A stretch of 64,000 nt of DNA from Pseudomonas putida (GTDB taxonomy: Bacteria; Pseudomonadota; Gammaproteobacteria; Pseudomonadales; Pseudomonadaceae): contig NZ_CP109603.1 in the NCBI RefSeq assembly GCF_025905425.1, positions 124,001-188,000 of the forward strand, in the 5' to 3' direction. Below are positions 29,720 to 39,674 of the stretch, in pieces (position 1 is the stretch's first letter; the number at the start of each line of letters is the position of its first letter). Below the pieces are notes generated by a model. The model saw only the letters and a program-made list of their open reading frames with translations, was not told the DNA's origin and did no database searches. A program made the position numbers and the translations under genes.

Positions 29720-31069
29720 ATGACCACGCGCATCCTTACCGGTATCACCACCACCGGCACCCCGCACCTGGGCAACTACGCCGGCGCCATCCGCCCGGCG
29801 ATCCGCGCCAGCCAGCAACCCGGTGCCGATTCGTTCTACTTCCTGGCCGACTACCACGCCCTGATCAAGTGCGACGACCCGCTGCGCATCCAGCGCTCGC
29901 GCCTGGAAATCGCCGCCACCTGGTTGGCCGGTGGTCTCGATCCGGACAAGGTGACGTTCTACCGTCAGTCCGATATCCCCGAGATCCCCGAGCTGACCTG
30001 GCTGCTGACCTGCGTCGCGGCCAAGGGCCTGCTCAACCGTGCGCATGCCTACAAGGCCTCGGTGGACAAGAACCTTGAGGGCGGCGAAGACCCGGATGCC
30101 GGCGTGACCATGGGCCTGTACAGCTACCCGGTCCTGATGGCCGCCGACATCCTGATGTTCAACGCCCACAAGGTGCCGGTTGGTCGTGACCAGATCCAGC
30201 ACGTGGAAATGGCGCGTGACATCGGCCAGCGCTTCAACCACCTGTTCGGCCAGGGCAAGGACTTCTTCGCCCTGCCCGAGGCGGTGATCGAGGAAAGCGT
30301 GGCGACGCTGCCGGGCCTGGACGGTCGCAAGATGTCCAAGAGCTACGACAACACCATCCCGCTGTTCACCAGCGCCAAGGACATGAAAGACGCCATCTCG
30401 CGCATCGTGACCGACTCGCGCGCGCCGGGCGAAGCGAAGGACCCGGACAACGCGCACCTGTTCACCCTGTTCCAGGCGTTCTCGACGCCGGCGCAATGCG
30501 CCGAGTTCCGCGAAGAGCTGCTGCAGGGCCTGGGCTGGGGCGAGGCCAAACAGCGCCTGTTCCAGTTGCTGGATGGGCAGCTTGCAGAGAAGCGTGAGTA
30601 CTACCACCAGCTGATCGCCCGCCCGGCGGACCTGGAAGACATCCTGTTGGCCGGCGCTGCCAAGGCCCGCAAGATCGCTACCCCCTTCCTTGAGCAACTG
30701 CGTGAGGCTGTTGGCCTGCGTTCGTTCCGCAGCAGCGTCCAGGCCACCACCGAAGTGAAGAAAAAGGCGTCCAAGAGCGCGCGCTTCGTCAGCTTCCGTG
30801 ACGAAGACGGCAGCTTCCGCTTCCGCCTGCTGGCAGCCGACGGCGAGCAACTGCTGCTCTCGCGCAGCTTCGCCGACGGCAAGAGCGCCGGTGCCGTGAG
30901 CAAGCAATTGCAGCAAGGCAGCGAAGCCGATGTGCGTGTCGAAGGCCTGGGTTTCAGCCTGTGGCTGAATGGCGAACAGGTGGCCGACGGGCCGCAGTTC
31001 GACAGCGCCGAAGCCCGTGATGCGGCGGTTCAAAGCCTGCATGAGGCACTGACGCCACAGCAGGACTGA
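29720..31069 (+). CDS. trpS: Tryptophan-tRNA ligase with a C-terminal extension
   Basis: 449 residues. The class-I catalytic core has TPHLGNY (HIGH equivalent, 13-19) and KMSKS (near 204-208). About 110 residues follow the core, which itself is about 335 residues as in E. coli TrpS. The tail (about 355-445) contains [20 protein letters not shown], reminiscent of the small DUF1508 (YegP-like) fold, joined by a Lys-rich linker. The core attaches tryptophan to tRNA-Trp; the role of the tail is unknown. A terminator follows 30 bases after the stop. Confidence 0.95.
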   Translation: MTTRILTGITTTGTPHLGNYAGAIRPAIRASQQPGADSFYFLADYHALIKCDDPLRIQRSRLEIAATWLAGGLDPDKVTFYRQSDIPEIPELTWLLTCVAAKGLLNRAHAYKASVDKNLEGGEDPDAGVTMGLYSYPVLMAADILMFNAHKVPVGRDQIQHVEMARDIGQRFNHLFGQGKDFFALPEAVIEESVATLPGLDGRKMSKSYDNTIPLFTSAKDMKDAISRIVTDSRAPGEAKDPDNAHLFTLFQAFSTPAQCAEFREELLQGLGWGEAKQRLFQLLDGQLAEKREYYHQLIARPADLEDILLAGAAKARKIATPFLEQLREAVGLRSFRSSVQATTEVKKKASKSARFVSFRDEDGSFRFRLLAADGEQLLLSRSFADGKSAGAVSKQLQQGSEADVRVEGLGFSLWLNGEQVADGPQFDSAEARDAAVQSLHEALTPQQD

Positions 31070-31101
31070 GACAGTTTGACGCAAGTCTCATTGCCATTAA
31101 G

Positions 31102-31135
31102 CGGGCCTGTCGCTACAGTGACGGCCCGTTTTTTG
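31102..31135 (+). terminator. Rho-independent terminator after trpS
   Basis: CGGGCCTGTC and GACGGCCCG form a stem (one bulge) with a 6-9 base loop, followed by a run of six T. Confidence 0.8.
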
Positions 31136-31154
31136 TTGCCTCGCTAACGAAATC

Positions 31155-32249
31155 ATGACGCCCCTAGAACGATATCAAGCAGATCTGAAACGTCCCGACT
31201 TCTTCCATGATGCGGCGCAGGAGACTGCGGTGCGTCACCTGCAGCGCCTTTACGACGACCTGGTTCAGGCGCAGAACAACAAGCCGGGCATGTTCGGCAA
31301 GCTGTTCGGCAAGAAGGAACAGACGCCGGTCAAGGGCCTGTACTTCTGGGGCGGGGTGGGCCGTGGCAAGACCTACCTGGTCGACACCTTCTACGAGGCG
31401 CTGCCGTTCAAGCAGAAGATGCGTACGCACTTCCACCGCTTCATGAAGCGTGTGCACGAGGAGATGAAAACCCTCAAGGGCGAGAAGAACCCGCTGACCC
31501 TCATCGCCAAGCGCTTCAGCGACGAAGCCAGGGTGATCTGCTTCGACGAATTCTTCGTCTCCGACATCACCGATGCCATGATCCTCGGTACCTTGATGGA
31601 AGAGCTGTTCAAAAATGGCGTTTCGTTGGTGGCGACCTCCAACATCGTGCCGGACGGCCTGTACAAGGACGGCCTGCAGCGCGCGCGCTTCTTGCCGGCT
31701 ATCGCCATGATCAAGCAGTACACCGACGTGGTGAACGTCGACAGTGGCGTCGACTATCGCTTGCGTCACCTGGAGCAGGCTGAACTGTTCCACTTCCCGC
31801 TCGATGACGCCGCACACCAGAGCATGCGCGCAAGCTTCAAGGCGCTGACCCCTGAATGCACCCAGGCCGTCGAGAACGACGTGCTGATGATCGAGAACCG
31901 CCCGATCAACGCCCTGCGTACCTGTGACGACGTCGCCTGGTTCGATTTCCGTGCCCTGTGTGACGGGCCGCGCAGCCAGAACGACTACATCGAGCTGGGC
32001 AAGATCTTCCATGCTGTTCTGCTGAGCAACGTCGAGCAGATGAGTGTCACCACCGACGACATCGCCCGCCGCTTCATCAACATGGTGGACGAGTTCTACG
32101 ACCGCAACGTCAAGCTGATCATTTCGGCTGAGGTGGAGCTGAAAGACCTGTACACCGGCGGGCGGCTGGTGTTCGAGTTCCAGCGTACCCTGAGCCGATT
32201 GCTGGAAATGCAGTCGCACGAGTTCCTGTCCCGCGCGCACAAGCCATAA
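31155..32249 (+). CDS. zapE: ZapE, AFG1-like cell-division ATPase
   Basis: 364 residues. Walker A GGVGRGKT (66-73), Walker B ICFDEFFVSD (near 131), and the family block RFHRFMKRVHEEM (near 95) identify the AFG1/ZapE family. In E. coli ZapE binds FtsZ and destabilises polymers under stress and low oxygen. Usual length; preceded by trpS and its terminator. In many gamma-proteobacteria zapE sits just before rplM-rpsI; here two minus-strand genes lie between them. Confidence 0.94.
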   Translation: MTPLERYQADLKRPDFFHDAAQETAVRHLQRLYDDLVQAQNNKPGMFGKLFGKKEQTPVKGLYFWGGVGRGKTYLVDTFYEALPFKQKMRTHFHRFMKRVHEEMKTLKGEKNPLTLIAKRFSDEARVICFDEFFVSDITDAMILGTLMEELFKNGVSLVATSNIVPDGLYKDGLQRARFLPAIAMIKQYTDVVNVDSGVDYRLRHLEQAELFHFPLDDAAHQSMRASFKALTPECTQAVENDVLMIENRPINALRTCDDVAWFDFRALCDGPRSQNDYIELGKIFHAVLLSNVEQMSVTTDDIARRFINMVDEFYDRNVKLIISAEVELKDLYTGGRLVFEFQRTLSRLLEMQSHEFLSRAHKP

Positions 32250-32281
32250 GTTCTTGGGGCTGCAAAGCAGCCCCATTGGCC

Positions 32282-33286
32282 TCAAGCCTCTTGCATGAAC
32301 TGCTGCCGATATTGGTTCGGCGACAACTCGGTGTGCTGACGGAACAACCGGGCAAAGAAGCTGGCATCGTCGTAGCCGACCTCGTAGCTGATGGTCTTGA
32401 TGCTCTTGCGCGTGCTCGACAACAAGCCCTTGGCCGTCTCGATCCGTAGCCGTTGCAGGTAATGCAGCGGCTTGTCGCCCGTCGCGCCCTGGAAGCGTCG
32501 CATGAAATTGCGAATGCTCATGCCATGGTTGCGGGCCACGTCCTCGAAGCGGAACTTGTCGGCGAAGTGCTCTTCCAGCCAATGCTGGATCTGCAGGATG
32601 ATCAAATCCTGGTGCAGTTTCTGCCCACCAAAACCCATGCGCCCCGGCGTGTAGTTGCGCTGCACTTCGTAGAGGATGTCGCGGGCCACGGCGCGCGCTA
32701 CGTTGGCCCCGCAGAAGCGTTCGATCAGGTAGATATACAAGTCGCAGGCCGAGGTAGCACCGCCCGCGCAATAGATATTGTCGGCATCGGTCAGGTGCTT
32801 GTCCTGGTTCAGGCGGATTTTCGGAAAGCGCTCGGCAAAATTGGCGAAGAAACGCCAGTAGGTCGTCGCCTCCTTGCCGTCGAGCAGGCCAGACTCGGCC
32901 AGCCAGAACACGCCGCTGGCTTCAGCGCACAGCACTGCACCGCGGGCATGTTGTTCGCGCAACCACGGCAAGACCTGTGGATAACGCTGCATGAGGTTGT
33001 CGAAGTCGTCCCAGAACGCAGGGAGGATGATGATATCGGCGTCGTTCAGGCCGCTGTCGACCGGCAGTTGGACATTGCTGAAGCTGTCCACGGGCTGGCC
33101 GTCCGGGCTCACCAGGCCGATTTCGAACATGGGCTGCAGGCCCAGGCCCAGTTGCTTGCTGTAACGCAGGCTGGCGAGGTGGAAAAAATCCTTGGCTTGC
33201 ATCAAGGTCGAAGCGAATACCTTGTCAATGGCCAGGATGCTGACGCGCCGCAGCGACGCGGAGGGTTGGGTAAACATCATTGTCAT
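32282..33286 (-). CDS. GlxA-type AraC-family transcriptional regulator
   Basis: 334 residues. The N-terminal half is a DJ-1/PfpI-like domain (ILPAFWDD near 88; AVLCAEASG near 117 with a Cys at the nucleophile-elbow position), and the C-terminal about 100 residues are an AraC HTH pair (FEDVARNHGMSIRNFMRRF and ISYEVGYDDASFFARLF). Such regulators control catabolism of small nitrogen compounds; the ligand is unknown. Three closely spaced ATG codons compete for the start and none has a strong ribosome-binding site, so the start is uncertain by a few residues. No obvious target gene is adjacent. Confidence 0.88.
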   Translation of the reverse strand: MTMMFTQPSASLRRVSILAIDKVFASTLMQAKDFFHLASLRYSKQLGLGLQPMFEIGLVSPDGQPVDSFSNVQLPVDSGLNDADIIILPAFWDDFDNLMQRYPQVLPWLREQHARGAVLCAEASGVFWLAESGLLDGKEATTYWRFFANFAERFPKIRLNQDKHLTDADNIYCAGGATSACDLYIYLIERFCGANVARAVARDILYEVQRNYTPGRMGFGGQKLHQDLIILQIQHWLEEHFADKFRFEDVARNHGMSIRNFMRRFQGATGDKPLHYLQRLRIETAKGLLSSTRKSIKTISYEVGYDDASFFARLFRQHTELSPNQYRQQFMQEA

Positions 33287-33368
33287 TGTTCTTATAGGGT
33301 AGAGTGGTCAATCACCGGCTGGATCGTCTTATTTTTTGGCGATTGTGTCTACCCCGCAGAATTTCAGC

Positions 33369-33401
33369 GCCCTTTTCACGGGTGAACCCGCGAAAAGGGC
33401 C
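33369..33401. repeat. Shortened REP-like palindrome
   Basis: GCCCTTTTCACGGGTGAACC continuing CGCGAAAAGGGC: one palindromic unit without the usual CTCCCACA extension, between the GlxA-type gene and the aldo/keto reductase stop. Confidence 0.6.
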
Positions 33402-33415
33402 GCGTTGCACTCGGA

Positions 33416-34456
33416 TCAAGGCGCCGGGTTGGGCTGATCCTGATGAATCGCCTCGATCGCCGCCAACAGCTCATCGCCCAGGTTCAGGTCCAGGCTCGCC
33501 AGGTTGCTCTGCAGCTGTTCGACGCTGGTCGCCCCAATGATGTTGCTGGTCACGAACGGCTGCCGTGTGACGAAGGCCAGGGCCATCTGCGCCGGGTCCA
33601 GCCCATGTGCCTGGGCCAGCTGCACATAGCGGCTGCAGGCGGCTACGGTCTGCGGGTTGGAGTAGCGGGCGAAGCGGCTGAACAGGGTCAGGCGGCCTTG
33701 TTCCGGTCGGGCGCCGTTCTCGTACTTGCCCGAGAGCATGCCGAAGGCCAGCGGCGAGTAGGCCAGCAGCCCGCACTGCTCCCGGATCGCGACCTCCGCC
33801 AGGCCCACCTCGAAGCTGCGGTTGAGCAGGTTGTACGGGTTCTGGATCGACACTGCGCGCGGCCAGCCACGGGCTTCTGCCAGGTGCAGGAACTTCATGG
33901 TGCCCCACGGCGTTTCGTTGGACAGGCCGATGTGGCGGATCTTGCCGGCGCGTACCTGCTCGTCGAGCACTTCGAGGGTTTCTTCCAGTGGGGTGAAGTG
34001 GTCCTGTGGCAGGTGCTGATAGCCCAGCTTGCCGAAGAAGTTGGTGCTGCGCTCCGGCCAGTGCAGCTGGTACAGGTCGATGCGGTCGGTCTGCAGGCGC
34101 TTGAGGCTCTCGTCCAGCGCCGCGACGATGTGCTGGCGGTTGTGCTTGAGCTGGCCGTCGCGGATGTGGCTGATGCCGTTGCCGGGCCCGGCGACCTTGC
34201 TGGCCAGGATCCAGTCGTCGCGATCGCCATTCTGGCGAAACCAGTTGCCGATGATGCGCTCGGTCGCGGCGTAGGTCTCGGGGCGGGGCGGCACCGGGTA
34301 CATTTCGGCGGTGTCGATGAAGTTGACCCCGGCGGCCTTGGCCAGCGCAATCTGTTCGAAGGCCTCGTCCTGAACGTTCTGCTCGCCCCAGGTCATGGTG
34401 CCCAGGCACAGGGCGCTGACATTGAGGTCGGTACGGCCGAGCTGGCGGTATTCCAT
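33416..34456 (-). CDS. tas: Aldo/keto reductase, Tas-like
   Basis: 346 residues from the ATG at 34456 (AGGAG upstream); the open frame extends 5' to 34657 but MEYRQLGRTDLNVSAL is the family start. AKR residues: Asp and Tyr in FIDTAEMYPVP (near 49-55), Lys in ILASKVAG, His in YQLHWPER, and C-terminal NADPH loop NIIGATSVEQL. Similar to E. coli Tas, an NADP(H)-dependent reductase; the substrate is unknown. Monocistronic and divergent from rplM across about 257 bases. Confidence 0.9.
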   Translation of the reverse strand: MEYRQLGRTDLNVSALCLGTMTWGEQNVQDEAFEQIALAKAAGVNFIDTAEMYPVPPRPETYAATERIIGNWFRQNGDRDDWILASKVAGPGNGISHIRDGQLKHNRQHIVAALDESLKRLQTDRIDLYQLHWPERSTNFFGKLGYQHLPQDHFTPLEETLEVLDEQVRAGKIRHIGLSNETPWGTMKFLHLAEARGWPRAVSIQNPYNLLNRSFEVGLAEVAIREQCGLLAYSPLAFGMLSGKYENGARPEQGRLTLFSRFARYSNPQTVAACSRYVQLAQAHGLDPAQMALAFVTRQPFVTSNIIGATSVEQLQSNLASLDLNLGDELLAAIEAIHQDQPNPAP

Positions 34457-34713
34457 CGGGAAAACACTCCTTGGCAAAGAAGCCCATAAAAGCAGGTTGA
34501 AATTTTTCGCGCAATCTGGATAATTCGGCACCTCTCCGTGTGGTGGGAGTGATGCACCATCGCGCAGGAAGAACCCCGTCGAACATTGGCGTGCCCGACC
34601 CGAGCCCCCAAAAGCGTCTGTGTTCGGCTGCGCGCTTGCCCTTGGCAAGCTGTGCACTATCCAGTAAGATTCGCCGTCTATTTTTCGCTGGGCGGCCTCT
34701 GAGGCTTTAGAGA

Positions 34714-35142
34714 ATGAAAACTTTTACTGCTAAACCGGAAACAGTAAAGCGCGAGTGGTTCGTAGTCGACGCCGCTGGCCAGACCCTGGGTCGTCTGGCT
34801 ACCGAAATCGCTAGCCGTCTGCGTGGCAAACACAAACCAGAATACACCCCTCACGTTGACACCGGCGACTACATCGTCGTCATCAACGCCGAGCAAATCC
34901 GTGTAACTGGTGCCAAGTCTTCCGACAAGATGTACTACTCCCACTCCGGCTTCCCAGGCGGTATCAAGGAAATCAACTTCGAGAAGTTGATCGCCAAGGC
35001 CCCTGAGCGTGTTATCGAAACCGCGGTCAAAGGCATGCTGCCGAAGAACCCGCTGGGTCGCGACATGTACCGTAAGCTGAAAGTGTACGCGGGTGCTGCT
35101 CACCCACACACTGCTCAGCAGCCTCAAGAACTGAAGATCTAA
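34714..35142 (+). CDS. rplM: Ribosomal protein uL13
   Basis: 142 residues, exact family length, beginning [20 protein letters not shown] and including [16 protein letters not shown] and [13 protein letters not shown]. Large-subunit protein needed early in 50S assembly. Codon use is more biased than in neighbouring genes, as expected for high expression. rpsI follows after 14 bases in the conserved rplM-rpsI operon. Confidence 0.98.
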   Translation: MKTFTAKPETVKREWFVVDAAGQTLGRLATEIASRLRGKHKPEYTPHVDTGDYIVVINAEQIRVTGAKSSDKMYYSHSGFPGGIKEINFEKLIAKAPERVIETAVKGMLPKNPLGRDMYRKLKVYAGAAHPHTAQQPQELKI

Positions 35143-35156
35143 CGGGATAGTTCATT

Positions 35157-35549
35157 ATGTCGGCGACTCAAAATTACGGCACTGGCCGTCGCAAGACCGC
35201 AACCGCTCGCGTTTTCCTGCGTCCGGGTACTGGTAACATCTCCATCAACAACCGTTCTTTGGACGTGTTCTTCGGTCGTGAAACCGCTCGCATGGTTGTT
35301 CGCCAGCCGCTTGAGCTGACCGAGACCACCGAGAAGTTCGACATCTACGTCACCGTTGCTGGTGGTGGTGTCAGCGGTCAAGCCGGTGCGATCCGTCACG
35401 GTATCACCCGCGCTCTGATGGAATACGACGAAACCCTGCGTGGCGCTCTGCGTCGTGCTGGCTACGTCACCCGCGACGCTCGTGAAGTTGAGCGTAAGAA
35501 AGTGGGTCTGCGTAAAGCGCGTAAGCGTCCTCAGTACTCCAAGCGTTAA
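35157..35549 (+). CDS. rpsI: Ribosomal protein uS9
   Basis: 130 residues, usual length, with [15 protein letters not shown] at the start and the basic C-terminus [11 protein letters not shown] that reaches toward the P-site tRNA. Component of the 30S head. Second gene of the rplM-rpsI operon, followed by a strong terminator. Confidence 0.98.
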   Translation: MSATQNYGTGRRKTATARVFLRPGTGNISINNRSLDVFFGRETARMVVRQPLELTETTEKFDIYVTVAGGGVSGQAGAIRHGITRALMEYDETLRGALRRAGYVTRDAREVERKKVGLRKARKRPQYSKR

Positions 35550-35566
35550 TACCGCTTCGGCAGTCG

Positions 35567-35601
35567 AAAAAGCCCGGTTCCTTTGGAACCGGGCTTTTTT
35601 T
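35567..35601 (+). terminator. Rho-independent terminator after rpsI
   Basis: AAAAAGCCCGGTTC, loop CTTT, GGAACCGGGC then seven T. Very strong stem. Confidence 0.95.
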
Positions 35602-35811
35602 ATGTCTTGAACTAACCTGTCAGCATGTCCGTGACGGCTTACCGCATAGACGCAGATCAAGCAAAGCGAGGGTTGTAGCCCGCAACTGGGTAATCACCTT
35701 GTCAGTGTGTGGATTTGTTTCTTACCATGGCGGCCAATTTTTAGTGCCACAGACATTACCTAAGTACAGGCCTGATCCAACAGGCCAAGCAAGCTGATGG
35801 GAGAGGACTGA

Positions 35812-36405
35812 ATGAGCAATGACGGCGTCAACGCAGGCCGGCGCCGCTTCCTCGTAGCCGCGACCTCTGTGGTCGGGGCGGCGGGGGCAGTGGGGGCTGC
35901 GGTACCGTTCGTGGGGTCATGGTTTCCCAGTGCCAAGGCGAAAGCCGCGGGTGCACCGGTGAAGGTCAATATCGCCAAGGTGGAGGCTGGGCAACAGATG
36001 GTGGCCGAGTGGCGTGGCCAGCCGGTGTTCATCGTACGGCGAACGGAAGAAATTCTCGGGAACCTCAAGAAAATTACTGCAGACCTGTCCGACCCTGAGT
36101 CGAAGGCTTCGGTGCAGCCGACCTACGTCGACCCGCAGGTGCGCTCGATCAAGCCGGAAATACTCATTCTCGTCGGTCTGTGTACCCACTTGGGCTGCTC
36201 GCCGACGTTCCGCCCGGAGGTCGCGCCCGTCGATCTCGGTCCGAAATGGGTGGGGGGTTACTTCTGCCCTTGCCACGGCTCCCACTACGACCTGGCTGGC
36301 CGTGTCTACAAGTCGCAGCCGGCGCCTCTCAACCTGCCAGTGCCGCCGCACTCGTATGAGTCGGACGACATCATTGTCATCGGCGTCGATCAGGAGAACG
36401 CATGA
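35812..36405 (+). CDS. petA: Rieske iron-sulfur subunit of cytochrome bc1
   Basis: 197 residues. A Tat-type N-terminus (RRRFLVAATS followed by a Gly/Ala-rich membrane helix, about 10-35) fits Tat-dependent insertion. The 2Fe-2S ligands are in CTHLGC (near 124) and CPCHGSHYD (near 150). It moves electrons from ubiquinol to cytochrome c1 in the periplasm. Its stop overlaps the start of petB (ATGATG). Confidence 0.97.
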   Translation: MSNDGVNAGRRRFLVAATSVVGAAGAVGAAVPFVGSWFPSAKAKAAGAPVKVNIAKVEAGQQMVAEWRGQPVFIVRRTEEILGNLKKITADLSDPESKASVQPTYVDPQVRSIKPEILILVGLCTHLGCSPTFRPEVAPVDLGPKWVGGYFCPCHGSHYDLAGRVYKSQPAPLNLPVPPHSYESDDIIVIGVDQENA

Positions 36406-37616
36406 TGAGCAAGTTCATGGACTGGATTGATGCTCGCTTCCCCGCCACCAAGATGTGGGAAGACCACCTGAGCAAGTATTACGCGCCCAAGAACTTCAAC
36501 TTCCTGTATTTCTTCGGCTCCCTGGCGTTGCTGGTGCTGGTCAACCAGATCGTCACCGGTGTCTGGCTGACCATGAGCTTCACGCCCTCGGCAGAAGAGG
36601 CCTTCGCCTCGGTCGAGTACATCATGCGTGATGTGGAATACGGCTGGATCCTGCGCTACCTGCACTCCACGGGTGCGTCGGCGTTCTTCATCGTGGTCTA
36701 CCTGCACATGTTCCGCGGACTGCTCTACGGCTCCTACCAGAAGCCACGTGAGCTGGTCTGGCTGTTCGGCATGCTGATCTACCTGGCGCTGATGGCTGAG
36801 GCCTTCATGGGCTATCTGCTGCCTTGGGGGCAGATGTCGTATTGGGGTGCCCAGGTGATCATCTCGCTGTTCGGCGCCATTCCGGTGATCGGCGACGACC
36901 TCACCCAGTGGATTCGTGGTGATTACCTGATTTCCGGCATCACCCTGAACCGCTTCTTCGCCCTGCATGTGGTCGCCCTGCCAATCGTTATCCTCGGCCT
37001 GGTGGTGCTGCACATCCTGGCCTTGCACGAAGTGGGTTCGAACAACCCTGACGGCGTCGACATCAAGAAGAAAAAGGACGAAAACGGTATCCCGCTGGAT
37101 GGCATCCCGTTCCACCCGTACTACACCGTCAAAGACATTGTCGGCGTGGTGGTGTTCCTCTTCGTGTTCTGTGCCGTGGTGTTCTTCTTCCCAGAAATGG
37201 GTGGTTACTTCCTGGAGAAACCGAACTTCGAGCAGGCGAACGCCTTCAAGACACCTGAGCACATTGCACCTGTGTGGTACTTCACGCCGTTCTACGCGAT
37301 CTTGCGTGCGGTGCCTGACAAGCTGATGGGTGTGATCGCCATGGGCGCTGCGATCGCCGTGCTGTTCGTGCTGCCCTGGCTCGACCGCAGCCCAGTGCGC
37401 TCCATGCGCTACAAGGGCTGGATCAGCAAGCTCTTCCTGCTGGTGTTCTGCGTGGCCTTCGTCATCCTCGGCGTGCTGGGCGTGCTGGCGCCGACACCAG
37501 GGCGCACCTTGCTGTCGCAGGTGTGCACGGTGTTGTACTTCGCCTACTTCCTGCTGATGCCGTTCTACACAAGGCTTGAGAAGACCAAACCGGTTCCGGA
37601 AAGGGTGACTGGCTGA
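36402..37616 (+). CDS. petB: Cytochrome b subunit of cytochrome bc1
   Basis: 404 residues with eight or so membrane helices. Haem-ligand histidines lie in LHSTGASAFFIVVYLHMFRG and in FFALHVVALP/LVVLHILALHEVG; PEMGGYF and the PEHIAPVWYF segment of the Qo site are present. It oxidises ubiquinol and is the core of complex III. The ATG at 36402 overlaps the petA stop; a second ATG is at 36405. Its stop overlaps the petC start by one base. Confidence 0.97.
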   Translation: MMSKFMDWIDARFPATKMWEDHLSKYYAPKNFNFLYFFGSLALLVLVNQIVTGVWLTMSFTPSAEEAFASVEYIMRDVEYGWILRYLHSTGASAFFIVVYLHMFRGLLYGSYQKPRELVWLFGMLIYLALMAEAFMGYLLPWGQMSYWGAQVIISLFGAIPVIGDDLTQWIRGDYLISGITLNRFFALHVVALPIVILGLVVLHILALHEVGSNNPDGVDIKKKKDENGIPLDGIPFHPYYTVKDIVGVVVFLFVFCAVVFFFPEMGGYFLEKPNFEQANAFKTPEHIAPVWYFTPFYAILRAVPDKLMGVIAMGAAIAVLFVLPWLDRSPVRSMRYKGWISKLFLLVFCVAFVILGVLGVLAPTPGRTLLSQVCTVLYFAYFLLMPFYTRLEKTKPVPERVTG

Positions 37617-38395
37617 TGAAAAAGTTGATTGCAGTATTTTTGCTGGCAGTGATGCCTGCCTTCTCCTTCGCCGCAGAACATGGCCTGGAGCTGGACAAGG
37701 TCGACATCGACCTGACCGACAAGGCTGCCATGCAGGATGGCGCGCGTACCTTTGCCAACTATTGCATGGGTTGCCACAGTGCCAAGTTCCAACGCTACGA
37801 GCGGGTGGCCGATGACCTGGGGATCCCTCACGAGTTGATGCTCGAGAAGCTGGTATTCACCGGTGCCAAGATTGGTGACCATATGACTATCGGCATGAAG
37901 CCAAACGATGCCAAGACTTGGTTCGGCGCTGCGCCGCCCGACCTGACCCTGGTCGCCCGGGTGCGAGGCACCGACTGGCTTTACACCTACCTGCGCAGCT
38001 TCTATGAGGACAAGTCGCGTCCTTATGGGGTGAACAACAAGGTGTTCCCCAACGTCGGCATGCCCAACGTGCTGGTCGGCCTGCAGGGCAACCAGGTGGT
38101 TGGCTGCAAGCAGGTGCAAAGCGTGGTCGATGGCAAGAAGCAGTTTGACCCGCTGACGGGCAGCCCGCTGACCCACGAAGCGTGTGACCAGCTGACCATT
38201 ACGCCGAATTCCGGTACCCTGACGACCGAGCAGTTCGACGAGAAGGTCAAGAACCTGGTGACCTTCCTGGCCTATTCGGCCAACCCGGTCAAACTGGAGA
38301 GCCAGCGCATCGGTACCTATGTGTTGCTGTACCTGGCTTTCTTCTTCGTATTCGCCTATTTGCTCAAGCGTGAATACTGGAAGGACGTGCACTGA
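37616..38395 (+). CDS. petC: Cytochrome c1 subunit of cytochrome bc1
   Basis: 259 residues: signal peptide (about 1-19), covalent haem motif CMGCH (near 45), a distal ligand region (MTIGMKPND), and a C-terminal membrane anchor (YVLLYLAFFFVFAYLL, about 236-252). It passes electrons to soluble cytochrome c. Start ATG overlaps the petB stop by one base. A large GC-rich terminator-like hairpin follows. Confidence 0.97.
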   Translation: MKKLIAVFLLAVMPAFSFAAEHGLELDKVDIDLTDKAAMQDGARTFANYCMGCHSAKFQRYERVADDLGIPHELMLEKLVFTGAKIGDHMTIGMKPNDAKTWFGAAPPDLTLVARVRGTDWLYTYLRSFYEDKSRPYGVNNKVFPNVGMPNVLVGLQGNQVVGCKQVQSVVDGKKQFDPLTGSPLTHEACDQLTITPNSGTLTTEQFDEKVKNLVTFLAYSANPVKLESQRIGTYVLLYLAFFFVFAYLLKREYWKDVH

Positions 38396-38420
38396 TCACG
38401 CAGTAATTTCTGGTAGTTGA

Positions 38421-38477
38421 ACGCGCCCGGGGGGGCTCTGGCAGATATGCCAGGGCGCCCCGGGCGCGTTTTCATTT
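38421..38477 (+). terminator. Terminator-like hairpin after petC
   Basis: ACGCGCCCGGGG at one side and CCCCGGGCGCGTTTTCATTT at the other enclose a second small stem (CTGGCAGATATGCCAG). Long GC stem with a short T run. Confidence 0.8.
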
Positions 38478-38480
38478 TGA

Positions 38481-39137
<657 letters not shown>

Positions 39138-39147
39138 GGAGCTGTTG

Positions 39148-39579
39148 ATGAACTCCAGTCGCCCCTATCTGGTTCGAGCACTGTATGAGTGGATCGTCGA
39201 CAACGATTGCACGCCCCATATGCTGGTCAATGCCGAGTACCCGGCAGTCCAGGTGCCTCAAGGGTTTGCCAGTGATGGTCAGATTGTCCTGAATATTTCG
39301 CCAAGCGCCGTGCGCAGCCTGCACATGGATAACGAGGCGGTGAGCTTCGAGGGCCGCTTCGGCGGCGTCGCCCATACGTTGTATGTGCCGATTGGTGCGA
39401 TCCTCGGTATCTACGCCCGCGAAAACGGCCAGGGCATGGTCTTCGAGCTGGAGCCGTCGCTGTTGGAAGGCGAGGACCTAGAAGACGACGATGTCGAGCC
39501 GGATGATGATGGCCCGCCAGAAGGGGGTGGCCAGCCGCCGCGTCCGACGGGTCGGCCAAGTCTCAAGGTGGTCAAGTAA
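39148..39579 (+). CDS. sspB: SspB, ClpXP adaptor
   Basis: 143 residues from the ATG at 39148 (AAGGAG upstream); a second in-frame start 30 bases earlier would overlap sspA and is less likely. The globular N-terminal domain (1-110, RPYLVRALYEWIVDNDCTPH) binds ssrA tags; an acidic/Pro linker (EDLEDDDVEPDDD) leads to the C-terminal ClpX-docking tail RPSLKVVK. It delivers ssrA-tagged proteins to ClpXP. A terminator follows, then an IS3 element seven bases later. Confidence 0.96.
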   Translation: MNSSRPYLVRALYEWIVDNDCTPHMLVNAEYPAVQVPQGFASDGQIVLNISPSAVRSLHMDNEAVSFEGRFGGVAHTLYVPIGAILGIYARENGQGMVFELEPSLLEGEDLEDDDVEPDDDGPPEGGGQPPRPTGRPSLKVVK

Positions 39580-39580
39580 C

Positions 39581-39614
39581 AAAAAAGGCGATCCAACCGG
39601 ATCGCCTTTTTATT
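39581..39614 (+). terminator. Rho-independent terminator after sspB
   Basis: AAAAAAGGCGATCC, loop AA, GGATCGCCTTTTTA-like arm. Ends six bases before the IS3 element. Confidence 0.92.
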
Positions 39615-39674
39615 TACCGCTGTCCCGTCCTGAATAAGGTTTACACCTCCCATCCCGAATTTCCGGAGAGTCAG

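Noticed and set aside
34457-34713. Ribosomal-protein leader structure before rplM
   Set aside because: No clear hairpin mimicking an rRNA binding site could be seen by eye; a promoter must lie here but its boxes are ambiguous.
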